Source: Pseudomonadota bacterium
GTDB lineage: Bacteria; Pseudomonadota; Alphaproteobacteria; Rhizobiales; Xanthobacteraceae
Direction: 5' to 3'
Assembly (NCBI GenBank): GCA_018240595.1
Contig: JAFEFL010000013.1
Span: 62,001 to 126,000 of the forward strand
Length of the DNA: 64,000 nucleotides
Below the pieces are notes generated by a model. The model ran no database searches and had not been told where the DNA came from. It worked only from the letters and a program-made list of their open reading frames with translations. This document shows positions 54,284 through 62,871 of the stretch, one piece after another. The position numbers and the translations under genes are program-made. How positions within the stretch are numbered: position 1 is the stretch's first letter; every line of letters starts with the position of its first letter.

Positions 54284-55252
54284 TCACCCCCCCTTCACGC
54301 CCTGCGTATTGACGTAGAGGGCATACAAAGAATGCGCGGCCGCCATGAACAGCCGGTTGCGCTTGACGCCGCCGAAGCAGAGATTGGCACAGCGTTCCGG
54401 CAACGAGATGTGGCCGATCGGTTCGCCTCCCGGCGTGAACACGCGCACGCCGTCGAGCTCCGGCGTCATGCCCCAGCCACACCACAGATTGCCGTCGATA
54501 TCGACGCGGAAGCCGTCCGGCGTGCCGCCCGGGCCGGCGTCGATCAGCACCTTGCGGTTGGACAATTTATCGCCGGCGCCGACATCGAAGCTCAATATCT
54601 TGCGCGGCTCGGAGCGCGACTCGACGATGTAGAGCCTCGATTCGTCCGGCGAGAAGGCCAGACCGTTCGGCGCGTTGATGCCCTCCGCCGCTACGGTGAC
54701 CTTGCCGCTCGCATCGACGCGGTAGACGTTCATCGGCAATTCCGGCTCGGCCATGTCGCCTTCGTAGTTGCCGAGAATGCCGAACTGCGGATCGGTGAAC
54801 CAGATCGAACCGTCCGACTTGACGACGACGTCGTTCGGCGAGTTCAGCCGCTTGCCCTCGAACTTGTCGCAGATCACCGTGATGGTGCCGTCATATTCCG
54901 TGCGGGTGACGCGGCGAGTCAGATGCTCGCAGGTGATAAGGCGGCCCTGGCGGTCGCGGGTATTGCCGTTGCCGTTGTTCGACGGCGCGCGGAACGGACT
55001 GACCTGCCCGCTGGTCTCGTCCCACTTGTACATGACATTGCCAGGCACATCGCTCCAGATCAGGCAGCGCGCGTCGCCGAAATAGACCGGCCCCTCGCCC
55101 CAGCGCGTGCCGGTGTAGAGCCGTTCGACGCTCGACAACGGCAGATGATATTTCTTGAACTTGGGATCGAGCGCCGTGATCAGCGGATCGGGATAGCGCA
55201 GGCTGGGTGCCCACTGGCCGGACAGCACGGCGGCTTTGGTATCGAGCGACAT
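54284..55252 (-). CDS. SMP-30/gluconolactonase/LRE family protein
   Basis: A 322-residue six-bladed beta-propeller of the SMP-30 family, in which calcium-dependent lactonases hydrolyse sugar lactones. Typical segments are RLYTGTRWGEGPVYFGDARCLIWSDVPGNVMYKWD, RVDASGKVTVAAEGINAPNGLAFSPDESRLYIVES and GTPDGFRVDIDGNLWCG (metal-binding glutamate, asparagines and aspartates). No signal peptide, so cytosolic. Substrate unknown. Confidence 0.9.
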   Translation of the reverse strand: MSLDTKAAVLSGQWAPSLRYPDPLITALDPKFKKYHLPLSSVERLYTGTRWGEGPVYFGDARCLIWSDVPGNVMYKWDETSGQVSPFRAPSNNGNGNTRDRQGRLITCEHLTRRVTRTEYDGTITVICDKFEGKRLNSPNDVVVKSDGSIWFTDPQFGILGNYEGDMAEPELPMNVYRVDASGKVTVAAEGINAPNGLAFSPDESRLYIVESRSEPRKILSFDVGAGDKLSNRKVLIDAGPGGTPDGFRVDIDGNLWCGWGMTPELDGVRVFTPGGEPIGHISLPERCANLCFGGVKRNRLFMAAAHSLYALYVNTQGVKGG

Positions 55253-55286
55253 CGGATGTTTCCTCGGGGCTTTTTTCGCAATCGAG

Positions 55287-56387
55287 TTAATCTAGCGCAG
55301 CGCTCAGCACTTTGCGCATGACATTCGGCAGGGCTTCATCGCGCAAATGTGCGGTCTCGACCCAGCGCGCGCCCTTGGGAGCCGCCGCCGTCTTCGGCAC
55401 TTGCGTCACGAATACGGTGAGCGCCAGCGGAAAATGCGTGAAGACATGCGTCACCTCGCCGGCCAGCTTGCGCCACTTGGCCTTGGCGAATTTCGGCGCC
55501 GCGTCGAGCGCGGTCGCGACATCGAAATCATGCGACCAGTCGCTGCCCGGCACCTCGGTCATGGCCCCTAACAAGCCCTTCTCCGGGCGCTGGCGCAACA
55601 GGACCTGCATATTTCCCTTCGCATCCGCGCGCAGCACGACAAAGGCCGCGCCGCGGCGCAATTTGCCTTCGCGCTTGGGCGCCTTGCGCGGGTAATTCTC
55701 CTGCTCGCCGCGGGCGCGCGCGACGCAGTCGTCGTTCCACGGACACAAGGCGCAGGCCGGCTTCTTCGGCGTGCAAATGGTGGCGCCGAGATCCATCATC
55801 GCCTGGGCGAAATCGCCGGTGCGTGACGACGGCATCAGCGACGTGGCCAGCCGTTTGATCTCGGGCTTGGCGGCCGGCAGTTCCTCGTCGACGGCAAAGA
55901 GGCGCGTCACCACGCGCTCGACATTGCCGTCGACCGGCACCGCCGGCAGATCGAAAGCGATCGAACCGACCGCTGCCGCCGTGTAATCGCCGATGCCCGG
56001 CAAGGCGCGCAGCGCTTCCATGTCGTCCGGGAAGACGCCGCCGTGGCGTTCGACCACGGCGATGGCGCAGGCATGCAGGTTGCGGGCGCGCGCGTAATAG
56101 CCGAGCCCGGCCCAGGCGCGCAGCACATCGTCGAGCGGCGATTGCGCCAGGGATTCCACTGTCGGCCATTTCGCCAGGAATTTCGCGTAATAGGGCCCCA
56201 CCGTTTTCACGGTGGTTTGCTGCAGCATGATTTCCGACAGCCACACGGCATAAGGCGGCGTGCGCTCGCCCTTTCGCGCCCGCCACGGCAGCGCCCGGCG
56301 GTGGCGGTCGTACCAGGCCAGCAGGTCTGCGGGGTCGGCGCCGACGGCGGCTTTCTTTCGCCGCGGCAGGCGGGCTGCTACGTTCAT
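55287..56387 (-). CDS. mutY: A/G-specific adenine glycosylase
   Basis: A 366-residue MutY that removes adenine paired with 8-oxoguanine. It has the helix-hairpin-helix with LPGIGDYTAAAVGSIAFDLPAVPVDGNVERVVTR including the catalytic aspartate, a 4Fe-4S cluster motif (CTPKKPACALCPWNDDC, C-x6-C-x2-C-x5-C) and a C-terminal NUDIX-like domain that recognises 8-oxoG. The start ATG at 56387 is adjacent to the divergent dciA. It starts the mutY-dciA-dsbA-smc cluster. Confidence 0.96.
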   Translation of the reverse strand: MNVAARLPRRKKAAVGADPADLLAWYDRHRRALPWRARKGERTPPYAVWLSEIMLQQTTVKTVGPYYAKFLAKWPTVESLAQSPLDDVLRAWAGLGYYARARNLHACAIAVVERHGGVFPDDMEALRALPGIGDYTAAAVGSIAFDLPAVPVDGNVERVVTRLFAVDEELPAAKPEIKRLATSLMPSSRTGDFAQAMMDLGATICTPKKPACALCPWNDDCVARARGEQENYPRKAPKREGKLRRGAAFVVLRADAKGNMQVLLRQRPEKGLLGAMTEVPGSDWSHDFDVATALDAAPKFAKAKWRKLAGEVTHVFTHFPLALTVFVTQVPKTAAAPKGARWVETAHLRDEALPNVMRKVLSAALD

Positions 56388-56415
56388 GGCCCGGACGATG
56401 CCAGAGACATATTCG

Positions 56416-56907
56416 ATGACCAAGCCCGCCAGGGGTTTTCCCCGCCCGCTTTCCGAGTTCACCGCCGGCAGCATCGGCGGCGTGCTCAAGGCGCAAGGCT
56501 TTGCGTCGCTGGAAATAGTGACGCGCTGGCGCGACATCGTCGGTCCGGAGGTCGCCGCGCACAGCGAACCGATGAAGATCAACTGGCCGCGGCCGAAGAC
56601 CGACGTCGGCGACGTCGAGCAGGCGGAACCCGCCACTCTCGTCCTGCGCGTCGAGGGGCCGGCGGCACTGGAAATCCAGCACCTGTCCTCGGTCATCCTG
56701 GAGCGGGTCAACCGCTTCTTCGGCTGGCAGGCGGTGGGGCGGCTCGCGCTGCGGCAGGCGCCGCTGCGCCGGCAACTGCCCAAGAAACGGCCCGCCCCGC
56801 CCGACCCCGCGGTTACCGCCAGGCTGGCGGCCGGCATGTCCCAAATCGAGGACGACGGCCTGCGCGACGCGCTGGCCCGCCTGGGCGCCGCCATCAAGAC
56901 AAAGTGA
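56416..56907 (+). CDS. DciA-like (DUF721) protein
   Basis: A 163-residue DUF721/DciA-family protein, whose members bind DnaB helicase during chromosome replication. The core LEIVTRWRDIVGPEVAAHSEPMKINWPR and the HLSSVILERVNRFFG helix are typical. The ATG at 56416 is chosen with a weak ribosome site; ATGs at 56386 and 56398 are also in frame, and the first would overlap mutY by one codon. The C-terminal half is a basic, disordered-looking stretch. Confidence 0.8.
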   Translation: MTKPARGFPRPLSEFTAGSIGGVLKAQGFASLEIVTRWRDIVGPEVAAHSEPMKINWPRPKTDVGDVEQAEPATLVLRVEGPAALEIQHLSSVILERVNRFFGWQAVGRLALRQAPLRRQLPKKRPAPPDPAVTARLAAGMSQIEDDGLRDALARLGAAIKTK

Positions 56908-57020
56908 GGCGCTGCGCCGCCTTGGCGAACCGGCCCGCCATTGCCACAATCATCCTGTCCAGCTAGCAAAACACCGACCCTGTGGACGCCTTTTGGCGCC
57001 TTAATCCGACGGAGAGCCCT

Positions 57021-57695
57021 TTGCGCCTGACCCGACGTGAATTCTGCCAGAGCACGGCATTCGTGGCCCTTGCCACCGCGGCGGGCCTGTCCGTTCTGCC
57101 GTCCCTGACCGATCAGGCGCTGGCAGCCGAAGGCGCCGCTGTTTCCGAGACCGAACTGATGGCGCCGGGCGCCCTGCCCGACATGGCCATCGGCGATCCT
57201 AAGGCGTCGGTCACCGTCATCGAATATGCCTCGATGACCTGCCCGCACTGCGCCCATTTCCAGGAAACCACCTATCCGGACATCAAGAAGAAATACATCG
57301 ACACCGGCAAGGTTCGTTACATCTTCCGCGAATTCCCGCTCGATAACCTCGCCGCCGCGGTGTTCATGCTGGCGCGCTGCAATGCCGACACCAATGCGGA
57401 GAAATACTTCTCCTTCGTCGACGTGATGTTCCGCCAGCAACGCACCTGGGCCGTCGAGAAGCCGCTCGATCCGCTCCTGACGCTCTCCAAGCAGGCCGGC
57501 TTCACCAAGGAAACCTTCGACGCCTGCCTGTCGAACCAGAAGATCCTGGACGGAATCGAGGCCATGCGGCAGCGCGCGGTGGACAAGTTCAAGGTCAATT
57601 CGACCCCGAGCTTCTTCATCAACGGCAAGCTCTATTCCGGCGCCATGACCACCGACGAGATGTCCAAGGTCATCGACCCGCTGATCAAGAGCTAG
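57021..57695 (+). CDS. DsbA family thioredoxin-fold protein, exported
   Basis: About 224 residues with a twin-arginine-like signal (LTRREFCQSTAFVALATAAG) and a DsbA-like domain with active-site C-P-H-C (Cys74 and Cys77) in ASMTCPHCAHFQ. Such proteins oxidise or isomerise disulfides in the periplasm. I chose TTG 57021, with GGAGA 5-6 bases upstream; a GTG at 56982 would add 13 residues. It lies upstream of smc in the conserved mutY-dciA-dsbA-smc layout. Confidence 0.86.
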   Translation: MRLTRREFCQSTAFVALATAAGLSVLPSLTDQALAAEGAAVSETELMAPGALPDMAIGDPKASVTVIEYASMTCPHCAHFQETTYPDIKKKYIDTGKVRYIFREFPLDNLAAAVFMLARCNADTNAEKYFSFVDVMFRQQRTWAVEKPLDPLLTLSKQAGFTKETFDACLSNQKILDGIEAMRQRAVDKFKVNSTPSFFINGKLYSGAMTTDEMSKVIDPLIKS

Positions 57696-57999
57696 GCCTC
57701 CGGATCGCGTTACCGCGGCGGCCGAAGGCGGGTCAGGAGCGGCCCTCGGACCCCAATATCTAGGGCCGCCGCACAAGGGTAATTTTGTTCCAATCCACAA
57801 CCGAAAGGTCTGGAAAACCGGGCTTTTTGGCGCCATGTCGGTTGCTCCGGCGTCGCCGAGATTTCATTCTCGCGGCGAATGCGGCATACGACCCTTAGCG
57901 TCCGGGCCGTGCCCCCGGCGACCGATAGAACCTCCATAGCAAGTACCCCCAGCAGGACCGTCGGGCGTTCGTCCTGCTCCGGGTCGAAGGCGTTGAAGT
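57696..57999. other. intergenic region ahead of smc
   Basis: About 300 bases with no convincing gene between dsbA and smc. The stretch is G/C-rich at both ends and somewhat AT-richer at 57775-57800. I see no strong hairpin or operator; the smc promoter probably lies here. Confidence 0.5.
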
Positions 58000-60900
58000 A
58001 TGATCCTTACCCGGCTGCGTCTGCTCGGTTTCAAGACCTTCGTTGAGCCGACCGATTTCGTCATCGAGCCGGGCCTGACCGGCGTCGTCGGACCGAACGG
58101 CTGCGGCAAGTCGAACCTCGTCGAAGCACTGCGCTGGGTGATGGGTGAGAACTCATACAAGTCCATGCGTGCGTCCTCGATGGACGACGTCATCTTCTCC
58201 GGGTCGAACACGCGGCCGGCGCGCAACAACGCCGAAGTCGCGATCATGATCGACAACAAGGAGCGCTCGGCGCCGGCGCAGTTCAACGACACCGACATGC
58301 TGGAGATCGCGCGCCGCATCGAGCGCGAGGAAGGCTCCTCCTATCGCATCAACGGCAAGGAAGTGCGCGCCCGCGACGTGCAGATCGTGTTCGCGGATGC
58401 CTCGACCGGCGCGCGCTCGCCGGCGCTCGTGCATCAGGGCCGCATCGGCGAAATCATTCAGGCCAAGCCCGAGCAGCGCCGCCGCGTGCTCGAAGAAGCC
58501 GCCGGCGTCTCCGGCCTGCACGCCCGCCGCCATGAAGCCGAGTTGCGCCTGAAGGCCGCGGAAACCAACCTCACTCGCCTCGAGGACGTCATCGGCCAGC
58601 TCGCCGGCCAGATGGAAGCGCTGAAGAAGCAGGCCAAGCAGGCGATCCGCTATCGCACCGTGTCGGCGCAGGTGCGCAAGACCGAGGCGACGCTCTATCA
58701 TCTGCGCTGGTCGGCCGCGAATATCGAACAGACCGAAGCCGAGGCCGCCAAGGATCTCTGCGTGCGCGAAGTCGCGGCGCGCACCGGCGCCCAGGCCGAA
58801 GCCTCGACGCGCCAGACCGAACTTGCCGCCACCTTGCCGCCGCTGCGCGAGGCCGAAGCCCGCGCCGGCGCGGCCCTGCACCGCCTCAACGTCGCGATGC
58901 AGGAGCTCGAGCGCGAGGAGCAGCGCGCCAAGGACCGCATCAGCGAACTCGACAAGCGGCTGGTGCAGCTCGCCGCCGACAGCGAGCGCGAGCAGAAACT
59001 GGTCGCCGATGCCGAGGCCGCCATCGCCCGGCTCGCCGAAGAAGAAGAAATGATCAAGAGCGAGGCCGCCGAAAGCGCCGGCCGCCGCAGCGGCGTTGAT
59101 GCCCGCGTCGATGAAGCCAGCAACACGCTCGCCGCAGCCGAGAAGGTCTTCGCCGAACTCACCGCGAAGCTCGCCGACCTCACCGCGCGCCGCAATCAGC
59201 TCGAAGGCGCCGTGCGCCAGCATCGCGACCGCGCCACCAAGGTCGAAGCCGAGATGGCCGAGATCACTCGCGAGATCGATACGCTGCAGGCAACCGACGG
59301 TCCCGACCTCGCCGCACTGACCCAGGAAGTCGAAGAGATCCAGCAGGCGCTGGCGACCGCCGAGAACGCCGCGATCGACGCCGAAGCCGCGCACGCCGCC
59401 GCCCGCGCCGCGCTCGAAGCCTCGCGCAATCCGCTCACCGAGGCCGAGCGTCGCGTGCAGCGGCTCGAGACCGAAGCCAAGACGCTGTCGAAGGTGCTCG
59501 CGGTCGAGAGCAAGAATTTGTGGCCGCCGGTGATGGACAACATCATTGTCGACAAGGGCTTCGAGAAGGCGCTCGGCGCCGCGCTGGGTGACGACCTCGA
59601 CGCGCCGATCGATCCGTCGGCTCCGATGCGCTGGGTCGGCTCGGCGGTCGATGCCAGCGATCCGAAGCTGCCGGATGGCGCGACGCCTTTGTCCGCGCAT
59701 GTCCGCGCGCCGGAAGAACTGACCCGCCGCCTCAACCAGATCGGCGTCGTCGACAAGGATGCGGGCGCTCGCCTCGTCGCGCAGTTGCGCCCCGGCCAGC
59801 GTCTGGTGTCGCCGGAAGGCGACCTCTGGCGCTGGGACGGCTTTGCCGCCGCCGCGCACGCGCCGACCGGCGCCGCGCGCCGGCTCGCCGAGCGCGCCCG
59901 TCTCGCGGAGATCGAGACCGAATTGCTGGTCGCCAAGGCCGATGTCGAAGCGGCGCGTCAGGCGATGGAAGCCGCGCAAGGCGCGCTGGGTGCAGCAGCG
60001 TCTGCGGAAACCGAGTCCCGCAACGCGGCGCGCGAACGTCAGCGCGACGTCAATGCAGCGCGCGACCGTCATGAAGCCGCCGAGCGCGAGGTCAACCGCA
60101 ACGCGGCGCGGCTGTCGGCGCTGACCGAGGCGCAAAGCCGCCTCAGCGCCAGCCATGACGAAGCGACCGCCGGCATCGCCGAGGCCGAAGAGGCGCTCGG
60201 GGCTCTCGCCCCAGCCGCCGACCTCGAGACCGAGCTCGAGGGCGTGCGCGACGACATCACCGGCAAACGCGCGCACCTCGCCGAGGTGCGCGCCGAGCAA
60301 CAGGCCATCGTCCGTGAGGCCGAGATCGCCGACCGCCGCCTGCGCCAAGTCGGCGAGGAAAAGGCCGGCTGGTTCACGCGCCAGGAAAGCGCCCGCGGCC
60401 AGACCGAGACACTCGCCGCGCGCATCGCGGAAGCGCAGCGCGACCGCACCGAACTCGAAAACGCGCCGCAGGTCTTCGCCGAGAAGCGCGAGGCGCTGAT
60501 CAGCGAAGTGCACCTGGCCGAAGCGGACCGCCGCGAATGCGCCGATCACCTGCAGGCAGCCGAGAACGCGCTGGCCGAAGCCGATCGGGACGCCCGCGCC
60601 GCGCTGGAGGCCGCATCCACCGCGCGCGAAGAACTGGCGCGCGCCGAAGAGCGCTTCGAGGCATCGAAGCGCCGTCTCACGGATATCGCCCGTGAAATCC
60701 ACGACATGCTCGAAGTCGAGCCGCAAGGCGTCGCGGCGCTGGCCGAGCTCGCGGAAGGCGAAGCCCTGCCCGACCTCGCCGAGATCGAAGCGACGCTCGA
60801 GCGGTTGCGCCGCGAACGCGAGCGGCTGGGCGCAGTTAACTTGCGCGCCGAAGAAGAGCTGGTCGAGGTCGAGACGCAGCACACCTCGCTCACCACCGAG

Positions 60901-61452
60901 CGCGACGATCTCGTCGAAGCAATCAAGAAGCTGCGCCTCGGCATCCAGAGCCTCAACCGCGAGGCGCGCGAGCGCCTGATGGCGTCGTTCCAGCAGGTCA
61001 ACACCCACTTCCAGCAGCTTTTCACCAAGCTGTTCAATGGCGGCACGGCCGAACTGCAGCTCATCGAGAGCGACGATCCGCTCGAAGCCGGCCTCGAAAT
61101 TCTCGCCAAGCCGCCCGGCAAGAAGCCGGCCACCCTGTCTCTTCTGTCGGGTGGCGAACAGGCGCTGACGGCGATGGCGCTGATCTTCGCGGTATTTCTG
61201 ACCAATCCGGCGCCGATTTGTGTGCTGGACGAAGTCGATGCGCCTCTCGACGATCACAACGTCGAGCGGTTCTGCGACATGCTCGATGAAATGACGCAGT
61301 CCACCGATACACGTTTTGTGATCATCACGCACAATCCCATTACCATGGCGCGCATGAACCGGTTGTTCGGCGTTACTATGGCGGAGCGTGGCGTATCGCA
61401 GCTCGTGTCGGTCGATCTCGAAGCCGCCGTTCGCTTCCGCGAAGCCGGCTGA
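58000..61452 (+). CDS. smc: chromosome segregation protein SMC
   Basis: A 1150-residue SMC ATPase of the condensin complex. The head Walker A is GPNGCGKS (residues 31-38); long coiled-coils follow with a hinge around residues 500-640 (MDNIIVDKGFEKALGAALGDDLDAP); and the C-terminal head has the LSGGEQALTAMAL signature and Walker B CVLDEVDAPLD. Length and order match the family. No scpA or scpB is next to it. An intrinsic terminator follows at 61470-61495. Confidence 0.97.
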   Translation: MILTRLRLLGFKTFVEPTDFVIEPGLTGVVGPNGCGKSNLVEALRWVMGENSYKSMRASSMDDVIFSGSNTRPARNNAEVAIMIDNKERSAPAQFNDTDMLEIARRIEREEGSSYRINGKEVRARDVQIVFADASTGARSPALVHQGRIGEIIQAKPEQRRRVLEEAAGVSGLHARRHEAELRLKAAETNLTRLEDVIGQLAGQMEALKKQAKQAIRYRTVSAQVRKTEATLYHLRWSAANIEQTEAEAAKDLCVREVAARTGAQAEASTRQTELAATLPPLREAEARAGAALHRLNVAMQELEREEQRAKDRISELDKRLVQLAADSEREQKLVADAEAAIARLAEEEEMIKSEAAESAGRRSGVDARVDEASNTLAAAEKVFAELTAKLADLTARRNQLEGAVRQHRDRATKVEAEMAEITREIDTLQATDGPDLAALTQEVEEIQQALATAENAAIDAEAAHAAARAALEASRNPLTEAERRVQRLETEAKTLSKVLAVESKNLWPPVMDNIIVDKGFEKALGAALGDDLDAPIDPSAPMRWVGSAVDASDPKLPDGATPLSAHVRAPEELTRRLNQIGVVDKDAGARLVAQLRPGQRLVSPEGDLWRWDGFAAAAHAPTGAARRLAERARLAEIETELLVAKADVEAARQAMEAAQGALGAAASAETESRNAARERQRDVNAARDRHEAAEREVNRNAARLSALTEAQSRLSASHDEATAGIAEAEEALGALAPAADLETELEGVRDDITGKRAHLAEVRAEQQAIVREAEIADRRLRQVGEEKAGWFTRQESARGQTETLAARIAEAQRDRTELENAPQVFAEKREALISEVHLAEADRRECADHLQAAENALAEADRDARAALEAASTAREELARAEERFEASKRRLTDIAREIHDMLEVEPQGVAALAELAEGEALPDLAEIEATLERLRRERERLGAVNLRAEEELVEVETQHTSLTTERDDLVEAIKKLRLGIQSLNREARERLMASFQQVNTHFQQLFTKLFNGGTAELQLIESDDPLEAGLEILAKPPGKKPATLSLLSGGEQALTAMALIFAVFLTNPAPICVLDEVDAPLDDHNVERFCDMLDEMTQSTDTRFVIITHNPITMARMNRLFGVTMAERGVSQLVSVDLEAAVRFREAG

Positions 61453-61469
61453 TTTCATCGGAATTGACA

Positions 61470-61495
61470 GAGCGGCGGTCCTCCGCCGCTCTTTT
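61470..61495 (+). terminator. intrinsic terminator after smc
   Basis: GAGCGGCGG, TCCT, CCGCCGCTC forms a perfect 9-bp stem, followed by TTTT (61492-61495). It lies 17 bases after the smc stop codon. Confidence 0.85.
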
Positions 61496-61639
61496 GTTAC
61501 AAATACCTCATATTAAACATTTTGTTGTGGCCGCGACTCATGCGCGGCCCGCGCAAAAAACATTTGGCAATCGCCCGTTTGGGCGATAGGACGCAGACGC
61601 GTGCTGATTGTGAACGCTTATCTGATGAAGGAATCTGGA

Positions 61640-61852
61640 ATGGCTAAGAAGTCCAAGTCGGCGAAGAAAACCAAGACCGCCGTAAAGAAAATCCGGCGCA
61701 GGCCATGGACCAATGAAGAGTACAAGACTCTGAAAGCGCACTCGAAGGCTCGTACGCCTGTCGCCAAGATCGCCAAAGAACTCAAGCGCACGCCGGGCGC
61801 GCTGCGTCAGCAGGCGCTCAAGCTCAATATCGGCCTCGGCCACCAGCGCTGA
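61640..61852 (+). CDS. small SANT/Myb-like DNA-binding protein
   Basis: A 70-residue protein: a basic lysine-rich N-terminus (AKKSKSAKKTKTAVKKIRRRP) and a SANT/Myb-like helix-turn-helix (WTNEEYKTLKAHSKARTPVAKIAKELKRTPGALRQQALKLNIGLG). It resembles short proteins found in this group and likely binds DNA. ATG 61640 has GGAATCTGGA upstream. The region downstream contains a candidate small RNA. Confidence 0.8.
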   Translation: MAKKSKSAKKTKTAVKKIRRRPWTNEEYKTLKAHSKARTPVAKIAKELKRTPGALRQQALKLNIGLGHQR

Positions 61853-61927
61853 GCATCAGGGAACCCTGTGTGGCGGCCAGCCGCCACTCGCCCTGCCTCA
61901 CAGATTAAAAATTTCTGACCGGGAGCC

Positions 61928-61952
61928 GGAACCAATCGGACGGGCCGCGGTT
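61928..61952 (+). promoter_or_regulatory. EcfG-type general stress promoter
   Basis: GGAAC (61928-61932), 16 bases, GGTT (61949-61952). This fits the alphaproteobacterial EcfG consensus GGAAC-N16/17-cGTT with one change. The transcript would start about 61958-61960, which is the 5' end of the structured RNA below. Confidence 0.6.
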
Positions 61953-61957
61953 ATCGG

Positions 61958-62047
61958 CGTGTCTGTATCTGTCGGGCGGCTCCCCCCTTACCCCCCGAAT
62001 AGCCGCCTGGCTCAGGGCCCCGAACCCACGGTTCGGGGCCTTTTTTT
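61958..62047 (+). ncRNA. candidate stress-responsive sRNA with C-rich loop (GsrN-like)
   Basis: A transcript from the EcfG-type promoter would be about 90 bases long. It would have a 7-bp hairpin (61975-61981 with 62001-62007) whose 19-base loop contains two runs of six C (61982-61987 and 61991-61996), then an intrinsic terminator. The Caulobacter sRNA GsrN is sigma-T (EcfG-type)-dependent and acts through an exposed C-rich loop, so this is a likely functional relative; homology is not shown. Confidence 0.65.
62016..62047 (+). terminator. strong intrinsic terminator
   Basis: GGCCCCGAAC (62016-62025), CCACG loop, GTTCGGGGCC (62031-62040) is a perfect 10-bp stem followed by seven T. It ends the SANT gene region and/or the candidate sRNA. 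Confidence 0.93.
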
Positions 62048-62176
62048 ATGTAATTTCGATGCTGTTTCGTCTCGACCGCCGCGCGCCGGCCATGTTCCGG
62101 TCTGCTATAGTGGGTAAGTTCCGCCTGACCTCACCTTCGGCTTTTCCCTTCGACCGGTTTTCTCAGGAGCGCTTCC

Positions 62177-62740
62177 ATGTCAACCACCGGCTGGGTCGTT
62201 CTCGGCGTCATCGTCGTGATCGTGCTCTGGGCGATCTCTGTATACAATAGCCTCGTCGCCATGCGGCAAAGGGTGAACCAGTCCTTCGCCGACATCGACG
62301 TTCAGCTCAAGCAGCGTCACGACCTCATCCCGAACCTCGTCGAGACGGTGAAAGGCTATGCCGCCCACGAGCGCGGCACGCTGGAGGCGGTGGTGCAGGC
62401 GCGCAACACAGCCATCGCCGCGCCCGGCGTCGAGCAGAAGGTCGCGGCCGAAAACATGCTGACCGGCGCGTTGCGCCAGCTCTTTGCCCTCTCCGAGAGT
62501 TATCCCGACCTCAAGGCCAACCAGAACTTCCAGCAGTTGCAGGCGGAATTGTCGGATATCGAAAACAAGCTGGCCGCCGCGCGCCGCTTCTTCAACAACG
62601 CGGTGCAGGAATACAACACCGGCATCCAGCAATTCCCGGCGGCGTTGTTCGCCGGCATGTTCGGCTTCCACGCCCAGCAATTCTTCGATCTCGGCGAGAG
62701 CCGGGCGCAACTCGATCAGGCGCCGAGCGTGAAGTTCTAG
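62177..62740 (+). CDS. lemA: LemA family protein
   Basis: A 187-residue LemA protein with an N-terminal membrane anchor (about residues 5-22) and the helical LemA domain with DLIPNLVETVKGYAAHERG. CAGGAGCGCTTCC upstream is a good ribosome site. It precedes the M48 protease gene, the usual LemA/HtpX-type pairing; membrane stress or quality control is the likely setting, by analogy. It is a second LemA in this window besides that at 21001-21567. Confidence 0.92.
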   Translation: MSTTGWVVLGVIVVIVLWAISVYNSLVAMRQRVNQSFADIDVQLKQRHDLIPNLVETVKGYAAHERGTLEAVVQARNTAIAAPGVEQKVAAENMLTGALRQLFALSESYPDLKANQNFQQLQAELSDIENKLAAARRFFNNAVQEYNTGIQQFPAALFAGMFGFHAQQFFDLGESRAQLDQAPSVKF

Positions 62741-62744
62741 GCCG

Positions 62745-62863
62745 TGTCCCGGGCGCGGCGCAGCACGAAATGATGCGCCGCAGACCCGGGATCGCAAAAT
62801 CCGAGACCGTAACGGTCCCGGATCTGCGGCGCACCGCAAGTGCGCTGCGCCGCGTCCGGGACA
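62745..62863. repeat. 119-bp nested inverted repeat between lemA and the M48 gene
   Basis: Outer arms of 20 bp (62745-62764 with 62844-62863, one G/T mismatch) enclose inner arms of 17 bp (62775-62791 with 62816-62832, one mismatch). A GGGA string that would serve as ribosome binding site for the M48 start lies in the outer arm at 62858-62861. The element may be a REP-type insertion and could restrict translation of the M48 gene. Confidence 0.8.
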
Positions 62864-62871
62864 AGTGAATC

